Assembly: GCF_023015615.1 (NCBI RefSeq)
Contig: NZ_JALKAJ010000002.1
Coordinates: 496,001-560,000 of the forward strand
From: Qipengyuania sp. S6317L1
GTDB lineage: Bacteria; Pseudomonadota; Alphaproteobacteria; Sphingomonadales; Sphingomonadaceae
DNA length: 64,000 nt
Direction of reading: 5' to 3'
Part shown: positions 9,773-19,320 of the stretch, one piece after another
How positions within the stretch are numbered: the first letter of the stretch is position 1
How the letters are laid out: every line of letters begins with the position of its first letter
Program-made: the position numbers and the translations under genes
The notes under the pieces: generated by a model
Told to the model about the DNA's origin: nothing
Database searches by the model: none
Seen by the model: the letters and a program-made list of their open reading frames with translations, nothing else

Positions 9773-10003
9773 TCAAAGGCCTTCCGGAAGGAATACCACC
9801 TTCAAATGTTCGACCCGGTTGCACCCGTCAGCGGCAGCGTTGCCCATGAGCTCGCCATCTCCGCCCCATTCTTGGGACATGAAGTGATCGTGATCAAATT
9901 TGCCCTCTTTCCTGAGGCGAGCGAGAGTCCGCATCAGGGCATCCGCACCATCTTGATCAAGCACGAGATGAGCCTGCTGATCCTCCACCTCAAGATAGAG
10001 CAC
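9773..10003 (-). CDS. Small conserved-looking cytosolic protein (Imm32-like?)
   Basis: 76 aa, GTG start at 10003 only five bases after the infB stop and ending four bases before the thioesterase start. Tight packing in both directions supports real coding. The sequence is acidic and soluble, with a central FDHDHFMSQEWGG segment rich in His and Asp. The overall pattern recalls small Imm32-type proteins, but that is a weak resemblance from memory. No toxin partner is adjacent. Function unknown. Confidence 0.6.
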   Translation of the reverse strand: MLYLEVEDQQAHLVLDQDGADALMRTLARLRKEGKFDHDHFMSQEWGGDGELMGNAAADGCNRVEHLKVVFLPEGL

Positions 10004-10008
10004 TGACC

Positions 10009-12576
10009 CTACCCAACCTCCAGCGTGCGCTCGCGTTCTTCGACTTCGAAGACCTCAAGCTGGTCGCCCGGCTTGATATCGTTCGTGTCTTCCAGAACGA
10101 CACCACATTCGAGGCCCGAGCGGACCTCGTCCACGTCGTCCTTGAAGCGGCGCAAGCTTGCGATGGTCGTCGCCGAGACAATGACATCGTCGCGGGTGAG
10201 ACGCGCGAACAGGCCTTTGCGGATAACGCCCTCTTCGACGAGGAGGCCAGCAGCCTTGTCCTTCTTGCCAGAACGGAAAACCTCTTTGACCTGAGCACGG
10301 CCAACGACGGTCTCGATCCGCTCTGGACCAAGCTCGCCTGCCATCTCTTTCGCCACGTCTTCGGTGAGGTGATAGATCACATCGTAATACATCATCCGCA
10401 CACCGTCGCGCTTGACCAGTTCGCGTGCTTTTGCGTTCGGACGAACGCCAAAGCCGATGATCGGCGCGTTCGAAGCGGCGGCAAGCGTCACATCGCTTTC
10501 AGTGATTGCGCCGACGCCAGCGTGAAGGACGCGCGCCTTGATCTCGTCATTCGAGATATTGTGCAGCGCGTTTACAATTGCTTCGACCGAACCTTGCACA
10601 TCGGCTTTGACCAGAACCGGCCATTCGATGACGTTCGACGCCAAATTGTTGAACATCGTATCGAACGACGTCGGCGCAAGCGCGGTGCGTTTTTCGGTCG
10701 CCTTTTCCTGACGGTATTGAGCGACTTCGCGAGCGCGCTGTTCGTTCTCAACCACGGTCAGACGATCGCCTGCCGATGGCACGCCGCCAAGGCCTAGAAC
10801 CTCGACCGGCATGGATGGGCCAGCTTCCTTAATCTGCTTACCCGCATCGTTGACGATGGCGCGCACACGACCGCTCTCGGTGCCGACAACGAAGGTGTCG
10901 CCACGCTTCAAAGTCCCGCGCGTCACAAGGACAGTCGCGACAGGACCGCGGCCCTTGTCAAGCTGTGCTTCGATCACGGTTGCATCCGCATCGCGGTCTG
11001 GACGGGCTTTCAGCTCAAGCAGCTCCGCCTGGACATTGATCGCTTCGAGCAGATCATCAAGGCCGGTCTTCTTGACCGCTGAGATCTCGACATCCTGCAC
11101 ATCGCCCGAAAGCTTTTCGACGATCACTTCGTGTTCGAGCAGGCGGTTGCGCACATTGTCCGGGTTCGCCTCTGGCTTATCCATCTTGTTTATCGCAACG
11201 ATCATCGGAACGCCGGCGGCCTTGGTGTGATTAATTGCCTCGATTGTCTGCGGCATGATGCCATCGTCTGCTGCAACGACGAGCACCACGATATCGGTCA
11301 CATTGGCCCCGCGCTGACGCATCTCGGTAAAGGCTGCGTGGCCCGGCGTATCGAGGAATGTAATCTTCTGCTTGTCTTTGGTGGTGACCTGATAGCTGCC
11401 GATATGCTGGGTGATACCGCCCGCTTCGCCCTTGGTGACATTGGCACCGCGAAGCGCGTCGAGCAGCGAGGTTTTCCCGTGGTCGACATGTCCCATGATG
11501 GTAACCACCGGCGGACGCGGTTTCAGCGTCTCTTCCGGATCACCATCTAGCTCTTCCTGAATATCGACATCGGCTTCAGAAACTTTCTGAATGTTGTGGC
11601 CAAATTGCTCGACGAGAAGTTCCGCTGTGTCCTGGTCGATGGTCTGGTTGACCGTGACCATCATATCGAGGTTGAACAGCTCTTTGACGAGGTCCGCGCC
11701 TTTTTCGCCCATCCGTTTAGCGAGTTCACCAACGGTGATGGCCTCTGGCACGATAACGTCGCGCGTTTGCTTCTCACGCGGCTTGGACGAACCGCCGCCT
11801 TGCATCCGGCGTTCTTTCTCACGCGCACGCTTGAGCGCGGCGAGAGAACGCGCGCGGCGCCCCTCATCCTCGTTCAACGCCTTGGTCACAGTCAGCTTGC
11901 CGGAGCGGCGTTTGTCCTTGCCACCGCCGGTATTGGCAGCCGCGCTCTTGTCGTCCTTCTTCTTGGAAGGTTTCTTTTCAGGCCGCTTGGGTTCGGGCCG
12001 GGAAACCGGGGTGAATTTGCGCGCCGCAGGGGTGGGCGTGCTCTTGGATTGCGTTGGCGCAGGGGCCGGAGCCGGCGCTGATGCTTCCTCAGCGTCGGCC
12101 TTGTTGGCTACTGCCTCTGCCTCTGCCTCTTCCTTGGCGCGTGCCTCGGCTTCCGCCTTGGCCTTGCGGTTGTCTTCTTCGCGCTTCTTCGCTTCTTCAG
12201 CGTTCTGTTTGGCGCGTTGGTCATCACGCTTGCGATTTTCCTCCGCGAGACGCAGGCGCTCTTCCTCAGCTTCGCGCTGCAGGCGTGCGACCCGTTCTTG
12301 CGGCGTTTCGTCAGAAACGGCCGGCTTCTTGGGCGCAGGCTTGTTGGCCGCTGGTGCGGGGGCAGGAGCCGGAGTTGGCGCGGGCGCAGGAGCCGGGGCC
12401 GGCTCTGGCGCAGGGGCGGGCGTTTCGCCGGGCTTCAGAAGCTTGCGGCGACGCTTGACCTCGACCGCCACCTTATTGGTCCGGCCGTGGCTAAAGGTCT
12501 GCTTTACCTCACCCGCTTCCACTGCCTTTTTCAGGCCAAGTGGTTTGCGGGCTGGTTTTTTCTCTTCGTCGCTCAT
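10009..12576 (-). CDS. infB: Translation initiation factor IF-2
   Basis: 855 aa GTPase that positions fMet-tRNA on the 30S subunit. The N-terminal 270 residues are a long Pro/Ala-rich and then highly charged linker (heptad-like Glu/Arg/Ala coiled coil). The G domain follows with [12 protein letters not shown] (G1), DTPGHAAF (G3) and [12 protein letters not shown] (G4), then domains II-IV ending in the tRNA-binding C2 domain. It lies between the ylxR/L7Ae gene (78 bp) and the 76-aa gene. The Pro-Ala repeat tract is at about 12325-12425. Confidence 0.98.
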   Translation of the reverse strand: MSDEEKKPARKPLGLKKAVEAGEVKQTFSHGRTNKVAVEVKRRRKLLKPGETPAPAPEPAPAPAPAPTPAPAPAPAANKPAPKKPAVSDETPQERVARLQREAEEERLRLAEENRKRDDQRAKQNAEEAKKREEDNRKAKAEAEARAKEEAEAEAVANKADAEEASAPAPAPAPTQSKSTPTPAARKFTPVSRPEPKRPEKKPSKKKDDKSAAANTGGGKDKRRSGKLTVTKALNEDEGRRARSLAALKRAREKERRMQGGGSSKPREKQTRDVIVPEAITVGELAKRMGEKGADLVKELFNLDMMVTVNQTIDQDTAELLVEQFGHNIQKVSEADVDIQEELDGDPEETLKPRPPVVTIMGHVDHGKTSLLDALRGANVTKGEAGGITQHIGSYQVTTKDKQKITFLDTPGHAAFTEMRQRGANVTDIVVLVVAADDGIMPQTIEAINHTKAAGVPMIVAINKMDKPEANPDNVRNRLLEHEVIVEKLSGDVQDVEISAVKKTGLDDLLEAINVQAELLELKARPDRDADATVIEAQLDKGRGPVATVLVTRGTLKRGDTFVVGTESGRVRAIVNDAGKQIKEAGPSMPVEVLGLGGVPSAGDRLTVVENEQRAREVAQYRQEKATEKRTALAPTSFDTMFNNLASNVIEWPVLVKADVQGSVEAIVNALHNISNDEIKARVLHAGVGAITESDVTLAAASNAPIIGFGVRPNAKARELVKRDGVRMMYYDVIYHLTEDVAKEMAGELGPERIETVVGRAQVKEVFRSGKKDKAAGLLVEEGVIRKGLFARLTRDDVIVSATTIASLRRFKDDVDEVRSGLECGVVLEDTNDIKPGDQLEVFEVEERERTLEVG

Positions 12577-12654
12577 GCTTGCTTCTATAGTCCTTCAAAA
12601 ATCTCATTTTTTCGCGCGATTGACCCGCGCGTTTTGTCGTGTCGGTCCTGGCGA

Positions 12655-13389
12655 CTAGCTCGGGGGATCATTCCCCAAAAACCGCGAGAGGCGTGTGACC
12701 GCCTGGGCAACGCGCCCAGACGCAGATCTGCTGGAGCCAGAGCCTCCGGCGCGCGCCGAAATCCCCAAATGCACGACATTTTCGCGGCCCAATGCCACAG
12801 ACAGAGCATCCCGGTCCAGTGGCAAGACCATTCCGCGCACACCTGATCCTTCCTGATCGGTGCCCACGCGCCATGCCTGGTCCAGCTTCTTGCGCCCATC
12901 CTCGCTGCTATTGCTCGCATGCAAGAGCAGCGCGATGCGACCGGATCGAGCGTGTTCACCAAGCTTTGCAGAGCCCATCACGACGTTGCCACCGCGTAGC
13001 TCGAGGCCGAGCCTGTCCAACAAGGTGCGTTTGAGCGCATCCTCGATCTGTTGCGCAAGATTGTCGCTGTAGGAAAGTCTGGTTCCGTCAGGGCCACCCT
13101 TGAAGCTGCGCAAAAGCGCCTTCTTTAAGTGGCCATCAGCCATTGCCGTTTCAAGGGCCGCGCGGTTGGGCGCGATCCATGCACCACGCCCCGGGGCCTT
13201 GGCTTGCGGATCGGGCAGCACTTCGCCGTCTGGCGAAATGGCGAGCCGGATTAGCTCCTCGCGGGGAAGAGTTTCCCCCGAAAGAACGCAGCGGCGTGTC
13301 GCGCAGGACTTGGCACTCCCGGAATTGCTTCCGGAAGCGCCAGTTTCAGTGATGTCGGAGCTTACGCACTCATTGTGGGGAGTCCGCAT
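12655..13389 (-). CDS. YlxR (DUF448) / L7Ae-like RNA-binding fusion protein
   Basis: About 244 aa if started at ATG 13389, which overlaps the nusA 3' end by 20 bases. The N-terminal half is a YlxR domain (CATRRCVLSGETLPREELIRL, then GRGAWIAPNR); the C-terminal half resembles the L7Ae/L30e/YbxF fold. The fusion is usual in alphaproteobacterial nusA-infB operons. YlxR proteins bind RNA and have been linked to RNase P or transcription regulation in other bacteria; the role here is inferred. The open frame continues upstream into nusA, so the start is the main uncertainty. Confidence 0.85.
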   Translation of the reverse strand: MRTPHNECVSSDITETGASGSNSGSAKSCATRRCVLSGETLPREELIRLAISPDGEVLPDPQAKAPGRGAWIAPNRAALETAMADGHLKKALLRSFKGGPDGTRLSYSDNLAQQIEDALKRTLLDRLGLELRGGNVVMGSAKLGEHARSGRIALLLHASNSSEDGRKKLDQAWRVGTDQEGSGVRGMVLPLDRDALSVALGRENVVHLGISARAGGSGSSRSASGRVAQAVTRLSRFLGNDPPS

Positions 13390-15019
13390 CGGCGGCCTCC
13401 TGAGTTGGGGCTTCTGCCGCTGCCGGTTCTTCGTCGTCGAACCAGTGTGCGCGTGCAGCCATGATGATCTCGTTGCCCTGCTCTTCGGTGAGGCCATACT
13501 CACCAAGGACGCCGCCCTTATCCTGCTCACGCTGCGGACGGCGCATTGGCGGACCATCGGCGTTATTGCGGCGGCGAGGTGCCTCGCGTTTCTTGGCGAT
13601 CAGCTCGTCAGTGGCAAGGTCAGCCACATCATCGAGCGTCTTCAGCCCTGCCTTACCCAGCGTGACCAGCATCGCTTCGGTGAGATGCGGCAGTTCGGCA
13701 ATCGCGTCTTCAACGCCGAGTTCACGGCGAGTGGCGCGGTGACCTTCTTCGGCACGCTCGATCGCTTCTAGAGCGCGACTTTGAAGTTCTTCGGCAAGCT
13801 CGTCGTCAAAGCCTTCGATCGAAGCCAGTTCAGCGAGTTCAACGTAAGCCACTTCCTCAAGCTCTGCGAAGCCTTCGGCCACGAGAAGCTGTGAGAGCGT
13901 TTCATCAACGTCGAGCTCTTCTTCGAACATCTTGGAGCGCTCGGCAAATTCCTTCGAGCGTTTCTCGGACGCTTCTTCCTCGGTCATGATGTCGATCTGC
14001 TGACCGGTCAACTGGCTCGCAAGACGCACGTTCTGACCACGGCGGCCGATTGCAAGACTGAGCTGGTCATCAGGGACAACCACTTCGATCCGGCCATCGT
14101 CTTCGTCGAGGACCACGCGGGCAACCGTTGCCGGCTGGAGCGCGTTCACGATGAAGGTCGCGGTATCTTCCGACCACGGTATGATGTCGATTTTCTCGCC
14201 CTGAAGCTCTTGAACCACGGCTTGAACGCGCGAGCCCTTCATACCCACACAGGCGCCGACGGGGTCGATGCTGGAATCGTGGCTGATCACGCCGATCTTG
14301 GCGCGCGAACCCGGATCACGGGCAGCAGCCTTGATCTCAATGATGCCGTCATAAATCTCTGGCACTTCCTGCGCGAAAAGTTTGCGCATGAAATCAGGGT
14401 GCGCACGGCTGAGGAAGATTTGCGGTCCGCGATTGTTGCGTTCAACCTTGGTGATGAGGGCGCGTACACGCTCACCCACACGGGCAGCTTCACGCGGAAT
14501 TTGCTGATCGCGGCGGATCACGCCCTCGGCGCGGCCAAGGTTCACGATCACGTGGCCGAATTCAACCGACTTGATAACGCCGGTGATGACTTCGCCAGCG
14601 CGGTCCTTGAATTCGTCAAACTGACGCTCACGCTCTGCATCACGGACCTTCTGGAAGATCACCTGCTTTGCGCTTTGCGCATCGATGCGACCAAGGTCGA
14701 CCGGAGGCAGCGGGTCAACGATGAAGTCGCCAATCGCGGCACCATCCTGAAGTTTTTGCGCCTGCTTCAGATCAACCTGCTTGAAGTAGTCATCGACCTC
14801 TTCGACCACCTCGACCACACGCCACAGCGTCAGATCGCCTGTATTGGGGTCCAGCTTTGCGCGGATGTCGTTTTCGGCACCATAGCGGTTGCGCGCGCTT
14901 TTCTGGATCGCCTCTTCCATCGCTTCGATAACGATGGATTTGTCGATCATCTTCTCGGTTGCCACCGAGTTCGCGATCGCAAGGAGTTCTGCCTTATTGG
15001 CGGAAATGGCACTGGCCAT
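13370..15019 (-). CDS. nusA: Transcription termination/antitermination factor NusA
   Basis: 549 aa RNA polymerase-associated factor. In order: N-terminal RNAP-binding domain (starting near LLAIANSVATEKMIDKSIV), S1 domain (GEVITGVIKSVEFGHVIVNLG), two KH domains with the GACVGMKGSRVQAVVQEL motif and LAIGRRGQNVRLAS, and acidic C-terminal helix-hairpin-helix repeats. The start codon overlaps the rimP stop by one base (TGATG), so the two are translationally coupled. Confidence 0.97.
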   Translation of the reverse strand: MASAISANKAELLAIANSVATEKMIDKSIVIEAMEEAIQKSARNRYGAENDIRAKLDPNTGDLTLWRVVEVVEEVDDYFKQVDLKQAQKLQDGAAIGDFIVDPLPPVDLGRIDAQSAKQVIFQKVRDAERERQFDEFKDRAGEVITGVIKSVEFGHVIVNLGRAEGVIRRDQQIPREAARVGERVRALITKVERNNRGPQIFLSRAHPDFMRKLFAQEVPEIYDGIIEIKAAARDPGSRAKIGVISHDSSIDPVGACVGMKGSRVQAVVQELQGEKIDIIPWSEDTATFIVNALQPATVARVVLDEDDGRIEVVVPDDQLSLAIGRRGQNVRLASQLTGQQIDIMTEEEASEKRSKEFAERSKMFEEELDVDETLSQLLVAEGFAELEEVAYVELAELASIEGFDDELAEELQSRALEAIERAEEGHRATRRELGVEDAIAELPHLTEAMLVTLGKAGLKTLDDVADLATDELIAKKREAPRRRNNADGPPMRRPQREQDKGGVLGEYGLTEEQGNEIIMAARAHWFDDEEPAAAEAPTQEAADADSPQ

Positions 15020-15597
15020 CAGTCGTCTGCCTTCTCTTCGTTGACTTCTTCAATTTCATCAGCGCCGGTGGCGTCGATGGGTTTTGTAGCAGCGATCAGC
15101 TTGTCAGTCAGAACAAGCTTTGCGCTGTGAATTTCATCGCGGGGGAGGGCAACCTCACCCGTCTTGGTATCGGTGACCTGCACCATACCATCATTGATAC
15201 CGGTAAGCTCACCTTTAAAAACGCGCTTTCCATTATCATCGCCCGACCATCCTTTGGTCATCACGATGCGCGCCTCGTGCCCTGCCCAATCGGCAAAGTC
15301 TTTTTCGCGCGTCAGCGGACGGTCGATACCCGGCGACGACACCTCCAGATGATATGCGCCTTCGACCAAGATTTCGCCAGCCTCCTCGCGCTCGTCGATC
15401 ATGTCGGAAACGCGGCGCGAGAGTGCAGCGCACTGTTCGATCACCAGCTGGCCCGTTGCAGGATCCTCAGCCATGATCTGCAGAGCCATTCCGCCGTCCC
15501 CGGCCTCGGACGGCATCATTGCAACGCGCACCAATTCAAACCCAAGCGCCTGCGCTTCAGGTTCAATCAAGGTGGTAAGGCGGGCAATATCGGTCAT
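15019..15597 (-). CDS. rimP: Ribosome maturation factor RimP
   Basis: 192 aa protein for 30S maturation and first gene of the nusA-infB operon. ATG at 15597 (MTDIARLTTLIEPEAQALGF) is chosen because similarity starts there, although the frame stays open upstream to 15738 and no strong ribosome-binding site is visible. Family motifs are DISRRVSD-like CAALSRRVSD and YHLEVSSPGIDRPL. The C-terminus is unusually acidic. The operon promoter should lie in 15598-15764. Confidence 0.94.
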   Translation of the reverse strand: MTDIARLTTLIEPEAQALGFELVRVAMMPSEAGDGGMALQIMAEDPATGQLVIEQCAALSRRVSDMIDEREEAGEILVEGAYHLEVSSPGIDRPLTREKDFADWAGHEARIVMTKGWSGDDNGKRVFKGELTGINDGMVQVTDTKTGEVALPRDEIHSAKLVLTDKLIAATKPIDATGADEIEEVNEEKADD

Positions 15598-15764
15598 ATG
15601 GTCGGAGTGATACTCGCTGTTTGTGACAATCTGTTGAGACAAAGCCGTTTGGTGCCGGCCCCTTGCGGCGCCAGCCCTTGTTGTGTTCGACAATGTCGGG
15701 ATGAAAAGGCAGATAGGCGCAAAGCCCGCGCTTGGCAAGCTTCAATCGCCGACAAGCCTGTGCG

Positions 15765-16250
15765 CTATTTGATGCCGTCGACCCACATGCGGACCTCGGC
15801 GCGCAGCGCGAGCATTTCATCACGCTGGTAATTCTCGGCATAGGACCTGATTTTGAGGACGTCGGCCGGATCAAGGGGCGGATCAAAATGCAACCCGTTG
15901 ATGCCGCCGGTCTTGCGACGAATGGTCCGCACGACTTCGCCGAACGGTTCCAGATCGCCGATCTGCAGAACAGCGGTTTCCTGAAGGGCTAGCGGCTCTT
16001 CCAGTCCCACTTGCGCCCCTGTGTTGGAGACGTCGATCAAAATGCAGCGATGGCTAGCGTAGCGCGATACCAGCGTTGCAGGGATCGACAGTCGCAGGCG
16101 CGGCGCGCTGCGTTTACCGACGGGGATAGGCTCGGATTTTGGTGTGGGGCCCGGCACAGGCTCCGAGCCGTGTGCAAATCGCTCCTTGGAGGCGCGGGCC
16201 TTGATCGAATGCACGCGTGAACCGCGGGAAAAGGGTAGAGGTGCGCCCAT
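15765..16250 (-). CDS. PilZ-domain protein
   Basis: 161 aa. The first 50 residues are a basic linker, then a PilZ-like beta-barrel with CILIDVSNTGAQVGLEEPL, which corresponds to the D/NxSxxG part of the c-di-GMP binding motif. The preceding arginines (RLRLSIPATLVSRY) are a loose RxxxR-like element, so c-di-GMP binding is possible but not certain. The start could be internal. It stands alone upstream of rimP. Confidence 0.75.
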   Translation of the reverse strand: MGAPLPFSRGSRVHSIKARASKERFAHGSEPVPGPTPKSEPIPVGKRSAPRLRLSIPATLVSRYASHRCILIDVSNTGAQVGLEEPLALQETAVLQIGDLEPFGEVVRTIRRKTGGINGLHFDPPLDPADVLKIRSYAENYQRDEMLALRAEVRMWVDGIK

Positions 16251-16362
16251 AGCCCAGCTTCGATAGCTGGTGGAATTTCAAACTATGGGAAACTCTGGGT
16301 TAGGTATCCGCCCTTAGATGCCGGGCGCGTTGGTTGCCTGAAATTCGGCTCTGAAAGTTTCG

Positions 16363-16689
16363 TCAGCGCGACGTATCGCCCCAGCCGTCGCCATAATCTG
16401 CGCTTTGCTGGCGCCGCGAACCGGTTTCTCTATCGACCGAACCAGCAGAGCCATAGCCCCAGCCGTCCTGTGCAAGTTCCGCCTCGCGCATTTCGAGGCG
16501 GGCCTCCGCTATGGCCTTTTCGCCAAAAGCCGCAGCTTTCTCGGTCGCATCTTCCGACACTTTGGGTGCCATATAGCTTGCGCCTGCAATGATCACGAAA
16601 ATGACGGCGAACACGCCCAAAACGAGCAGCCCCACCACAAAGCGTACTGTGCTTGTGACGCTATCAATCATATCCACCAATGCACGCAT
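16363..16689 (-). CDS. Small single-pass membrane protein next to pspF
   Basis: 108 aa with one strongly hydrophobic helix (about residues 16-38), a short Lys/Glu/Ala helical region (about 43-70) and a Gly/Tyr/Arg-rich polar tail. No family recognised. It lies 127 bp downstream of pspF on the same strand and could be co-transcribed with it. The composition (one helix plus a charged helix) is broadly like the small proteins of the psp operon, but the ERI..TD/EIEALR signature is absent. Confidence 0.65.
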   Translation of the reverse strand: MRALVDMIDSVTSTVRFVVGLLVLGVFAVIFVIIAGASYMAPKVSEDATEKAAAFGEKAIAEARLEMREAELAQDGWGYGSAGSVDRETGSRRQQSADYGDGWGDTSR

Positions 16690-16816
16690 GGTCGCATCCT
16701 TTGTAACGCCTCAGCGCCCAAAACGCGCTGATACGGCAATGGGGGTGCGATAGGAGAAAGCCGTAAACTTCAGGTAAAACTTGAATATCCGCGAGCGTTC
16801 CCGAGCGCCTTGATGG

Positions 16817-17896
16817 CTACTCCTGTTCTTCCATAAGCCCATGTTTTTTGATCGCGTGCCGCAGCTGGTCATAGCTCAACCCAAGCGCCTTTGCCGTCTG
16901 TCGCTGGTTCCAGCGATGCTTGCCAAGCGCGTGTTCAAGAATCGCGCGCTCGTGCGCCTCAACGGCAGAGCGAAGGTCATCGACCTTGTCCAGCTGTTCG
17001 CTTGGCGGGCCCTTGCTGGCAGAAACTGTGCCGTCGTCAGTTGCGATAGCGCCTGCTGCAGCGCCGGATGCGGCGCCAGAAACGGTGCCAGCAGAGCGCC
17101 GGTGCGAAGGTGCCGCGGGCTTCCACGGGCTTTCAAACGGGTCGAACTGCACATGGCCGATGGGGCGTCCCGGATCATCCCAGCGATAAACCGCGCGCTC
17201 GACCACATTGCGAAGCTCGCGAACATTGCCGGGCCATTCGTAGTTTTCGAGCTGCTCCGTCACATGAGAGGCAAAACCGGGCCAGTCGTGCCAGCGCAGC
17301 TCGCTTGACATGCGCCGCGCAAAATATTCCGCCAGCACCGCCACATCCCCTTCGCGCACCCGCAACGGAGGCAAGGTGATCACCTCAAAGCTCAACCGGT
17401 CGAGAAGGTCAGCGCGAAATTCGCCACTTTTGGCAAGTGTGGGAAGATCATCATTGGTCGCCGCCACAATGCGAACGTCCACCCGTACGGGGCGTGATGA
17501 ACCTATGCGTGTGACCTCGCCATATTCAACCGCTCTGAGCAACCGTTCCTGCGCACCCATCGATAGCGTGCCGAGCTCATCGAGGAATAGCGTGCCCTTG
17601 TCAGCCTCCTCGAAACGTCCGGCACGCGCTTTGGTCGCTCCTGTAAAGGCTCCGGCCTCGTGCCCGAAAAGCTCTGCCTCGATCAGGGTTTCAGGAAGGG
17701 CTGCGCAATTCATGGTGACGAGTGGCTCGCCCCAGCGGTCGGAGAGACGGTGGAGACGTTCGGCGATAAGTTCCTTGCCGGTCCCGCGTTCGCCAATGAC
17801 GAGCACCGGGCGGCTCATGGGCGCGGCCCTGGACGCGCGCTCGACCGCATCAAGGAAGGCGCCTGACTGGCCGATAAACTGGTTTTCGCGCTCCAC
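16817..17896 (-). CDS. pspF: Psp operon sigma-54-dependent activator PspF
   Basis: 359 aa from GTG 17896, which has a strong ribosome-binding site (GGGGAGGGACA). It is an AAA+ bacterial enhancer-binding protein without an N-terminal receiver or GAF domain, like enterobacterial PspF. Walker A GERGTGKE is at residues 35-42 and the sigma-54 contact loop GAFTGA at 82-87. LFLDELGTL (Walker B) and a C-terminal Fis-type HTH (WNQRQTAKALGLSYDQLRHA) follow. In the known system PspA binds and inhibits PspF until membrane stress. It is divergent from the psp operon it presumably activates. Confidence 0.93.
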   Translation of the reverse strand: MERENQFIGQSGAFLDAVERASRAAPMSRPVLVIGERGTGKELIAERLHRLSDRWGEPLVTMNCAALPETLIEAELFGHEAGAFTGATKARAGRFEEADKGTLFLDELGTLSMGAQERLLRAVEYGEVTRIGSSRPVRVDVRIVAATNDDLPTLAKSGEFRADLLDRLSFEVITLPPLRVREGDVAVLAEYFARRMSSELRWHDWPGFASHVTEQLENYEWPGNVRELRNVVERAVYRWDDPGRPIGHVQFDPFESPWKPAAPSHRRSAGTVSGAASGAAAGAIATDDGTVSASKGPPSEQLDKVDDLRSAVEAHERAILEHALGKHRWNQRQTAKALGLSYDQLRHAIKKHGLMEEQE

Positions 17897-18009
17897 TGTC
17901 CCTCCCCTGGGAATTGCAGCTCCAATCGGCCATTCGGCCCCACCCGCCAAGATATAGGAATTTTTCCCAATGCTTGGCAATAGTCGCCAGATGCAATATC
18001 GCGGAAAAA

Positions 18010-18040
18010 TGCAAAAGTGATTTTAAATCAGACATTTGCA
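18010..18040. promoter_or_regulatory. Inverted repeat upstream of the sigma-54 promoter, candidate PspF enhancer
   Basis: TGCAAA (18010-18015) and TTTGCA (18035-18040) flank an internal near-palindrome GATTTTAAATC (18019-18029). The element ends five bases before the promoter's -24 region, closer than typical enhancers, so it might instead be an IHF or repressor site. It lies in the shared pspF/psp intergenic region. Confidence 0.4.
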
Positions 18041-18045
18041 CATTT

Positions 18046-18061
18046 TGGCACACCCCCTGCA
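18046..18061 (+). promoter_or_regulatory. Sigma-54 (-24/-12) promoter of the psp operon
   Basis: TGGCACACCCCCTGCA: GG and GC dinucleotides separated by exactly ten bases, matching the sigma-54 consensus TGGCAC-N5-TTGCA with one mismatch. It lies 47 bp upstream of the first small gene and opposite pspF, as expected for a PspF-dependent operon. Confidence 0.85.
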
Positions 18062-18107
18062 ATGTATCGGGCAAGACTTAATCATTCACCCAGAGGGGAC
18101 CACACCG

Positions 18108-18275
18108 ATGTACACCAAAGCATTCTTCCAAACCAAACTTGGCCAAGCCTCGCTCGCCAGCATCGTTGCCACGACAGCTATGGTTGCGCTCACCACGCAG
18201 ATGAACATGGTCGCCGCCGACAGCCACTTCGCGCAGCCCCACATCGCGTCCCCGATCAGCGTTGAGCTGGCGTAA
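18108..18275 (+). CDS. 55-aa membrane or exported peptide, first gene of psp operon
   Basis: ATG 18108 follows AGAGGGGACC. The peptide has a basic N-terminus (about residues 1-11), one hydrophobic segment (about 12-32, SLASIVATTAMVALTT) and a short polar tail ending SPISVELA. It resembles an uncleaved anchor or a signal peptide. No family recognised. Position directly behind the sigma-54 promoter and before pspA implies induction with the phage-shock response. Confidence 0.6.
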   Translation: MYTKAFFQTKLGQASLASIVATTAMVALTTQMNMVAADSHFAQPHIASPISVELA

Positions 18276-18289
18276 GCCCGATCCTTGAA

Positions 18290-18631
18290 TTGAGCAGGCA
18301 CCTGACCTTGACCAAGAAAGACGATCTTCCACTCGGACCGGAGCGCACGGGCGAAACCCCTACGCCCGACAAGAGCCTCGATGATGCGTTGTCCCCCGCA
18401 GGAGACGGCTCTTCAAAAAGCGCTCCGGTCCAAACGGAAGAAGAGGATGATCGTTTTATCCCTATCCTTGGCAAGAGGCTGTCGCGCCTCGACAAGGAAA
18501 TCGAGGCCTTGCGCACCAGCCCCACTCCGACGCAAAGTGAGTACCGGGCGTATGACGAGATCGACTCAGGCCAAGAAGTCGGCTCAAATGCGCAGAACAA
18601 AACAAACCCGTTTCTTGATGGAGTAGCCTTC
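18290..18631 (+). other. In-frame open upstream extension of pspA (possible alternative N-terminus)
   Basis: From TTG 18290 the frame is open through 114 codons into the pspA ATG without a stop. The predicted segment is acidic and low in complexity, but contains RLDKEIEALR, echoing the xEIEALR ending of the small downstream psp proteins, and its codons look like coding sequence. Canonical PspA starts at 18632 with its own ribosome-binding site, so this is either a longer PspA isoform or a decayed/fused small gene. Confidence 0.45.
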
Positions 18632-19318
18632 ATGGGCATTTTCAGCCGCACCAGAGATATTATCGCTGCAAACTTCACCGATATGCTCGACAAAGCGGAC
18701 GACCCGCAAAAGATGATCCGCATGATCATCCTCGAAATGGAGGAGACCCTGGTCGAAGTGCGCGCCTCTGCTGCGCGGACCATTGCCGACCAGAAAGAGA
18801 TGCACCGCCATGTGGTGAAGCTTGACCGCTTGCAGGCCGATTGGGCCGACAAGGCGCAGCTTGCCTTGTCAAAAGATCGCGAAGACCTCGCCCGCGCGGC
18901 TCTGGTCGAGAAGAAGAAAGCGGTCAGCATGGCTGATCAGCTGAAAGAAGAGATCGCTGTCCTCGACGATGCCCTTCGCGCTTACGAAGAGGACATTCAA
19001 AAGCTGCAGCACCGCCTCCGCGAGGCGCGCAGCCGCCAGACGCAGATCGCAGCGCGTCTTGAGAGCGCCGAGAACCGCGTGAAGCTGCGCTCGCTGATGA
19101 GCACAGAACGCACCGATGAAGCATTGAGCCGCTTCGACCAGATGGAACGCCGCGTCGATTACGCCGAAGGCCGCGCCGATGCGATTGCGATTGGCAATGA
19201 GGGCCCGCCCTCGCTGTCAGACGAAATCGCCGCGCTCGAAGGCCAGGATGCGATCGATGATGAACTTGAAGAGATGAAGAAGCTGCTCGGCAAGCCCGAC
19301 GCAGACAAAGGAGCGTAA
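18632..19318 (+). CDS. pspA: Phage shock protein A
   Basis: 228 aa ESCRT-III/IM30-family protein that binds stressed inner membrane and inhibits PspF in the resting state. It starts MGIFSRTRDIIAANF, the classic PspA amphipathic helix, with GGAG eight bases upstream. The rest is a long coiled coil (MADQLKEEIAVLDDALRAYE) and an acidic C-terminus. Two bases separate it from pspB. See the separate entry on the open frame upstream. Confidence 0.94.
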   Translation: MGIFSRTRDIIAANFTDMLDKADDPQKMIRMIILEMEETLVEVRASAARTIADQKEMHRHVVKLDRLQADWADKAQLALSKDREDLARAALVEKKKAVSMADQLKEEIAVLDDALRAYEEDIQKLQHRLREARSRQTQIAARLESAENRVKLRSLMSTERTDEALSRFDQMERRVDYAEGRADAIAIGNEGPPSLSDEIAALEGQDAIDDELEEMKKLLGKPDADKGA

Positions 19319-19320
19319 AC

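Noticed and set aside
11591-12658. 355-aa open frame antisense to infB
   Set aside because: Ser/Arg/Ala/Leu-rich shadow of the high-GC infB linker; no recognisable domain and IF-2 is certain on the other strand.
14210-15130. 306-aa open frame antisense to nusA
   Set aside because: Overlaps nusA almost fully; sequence has no motif and looks like complementary-strand bias.
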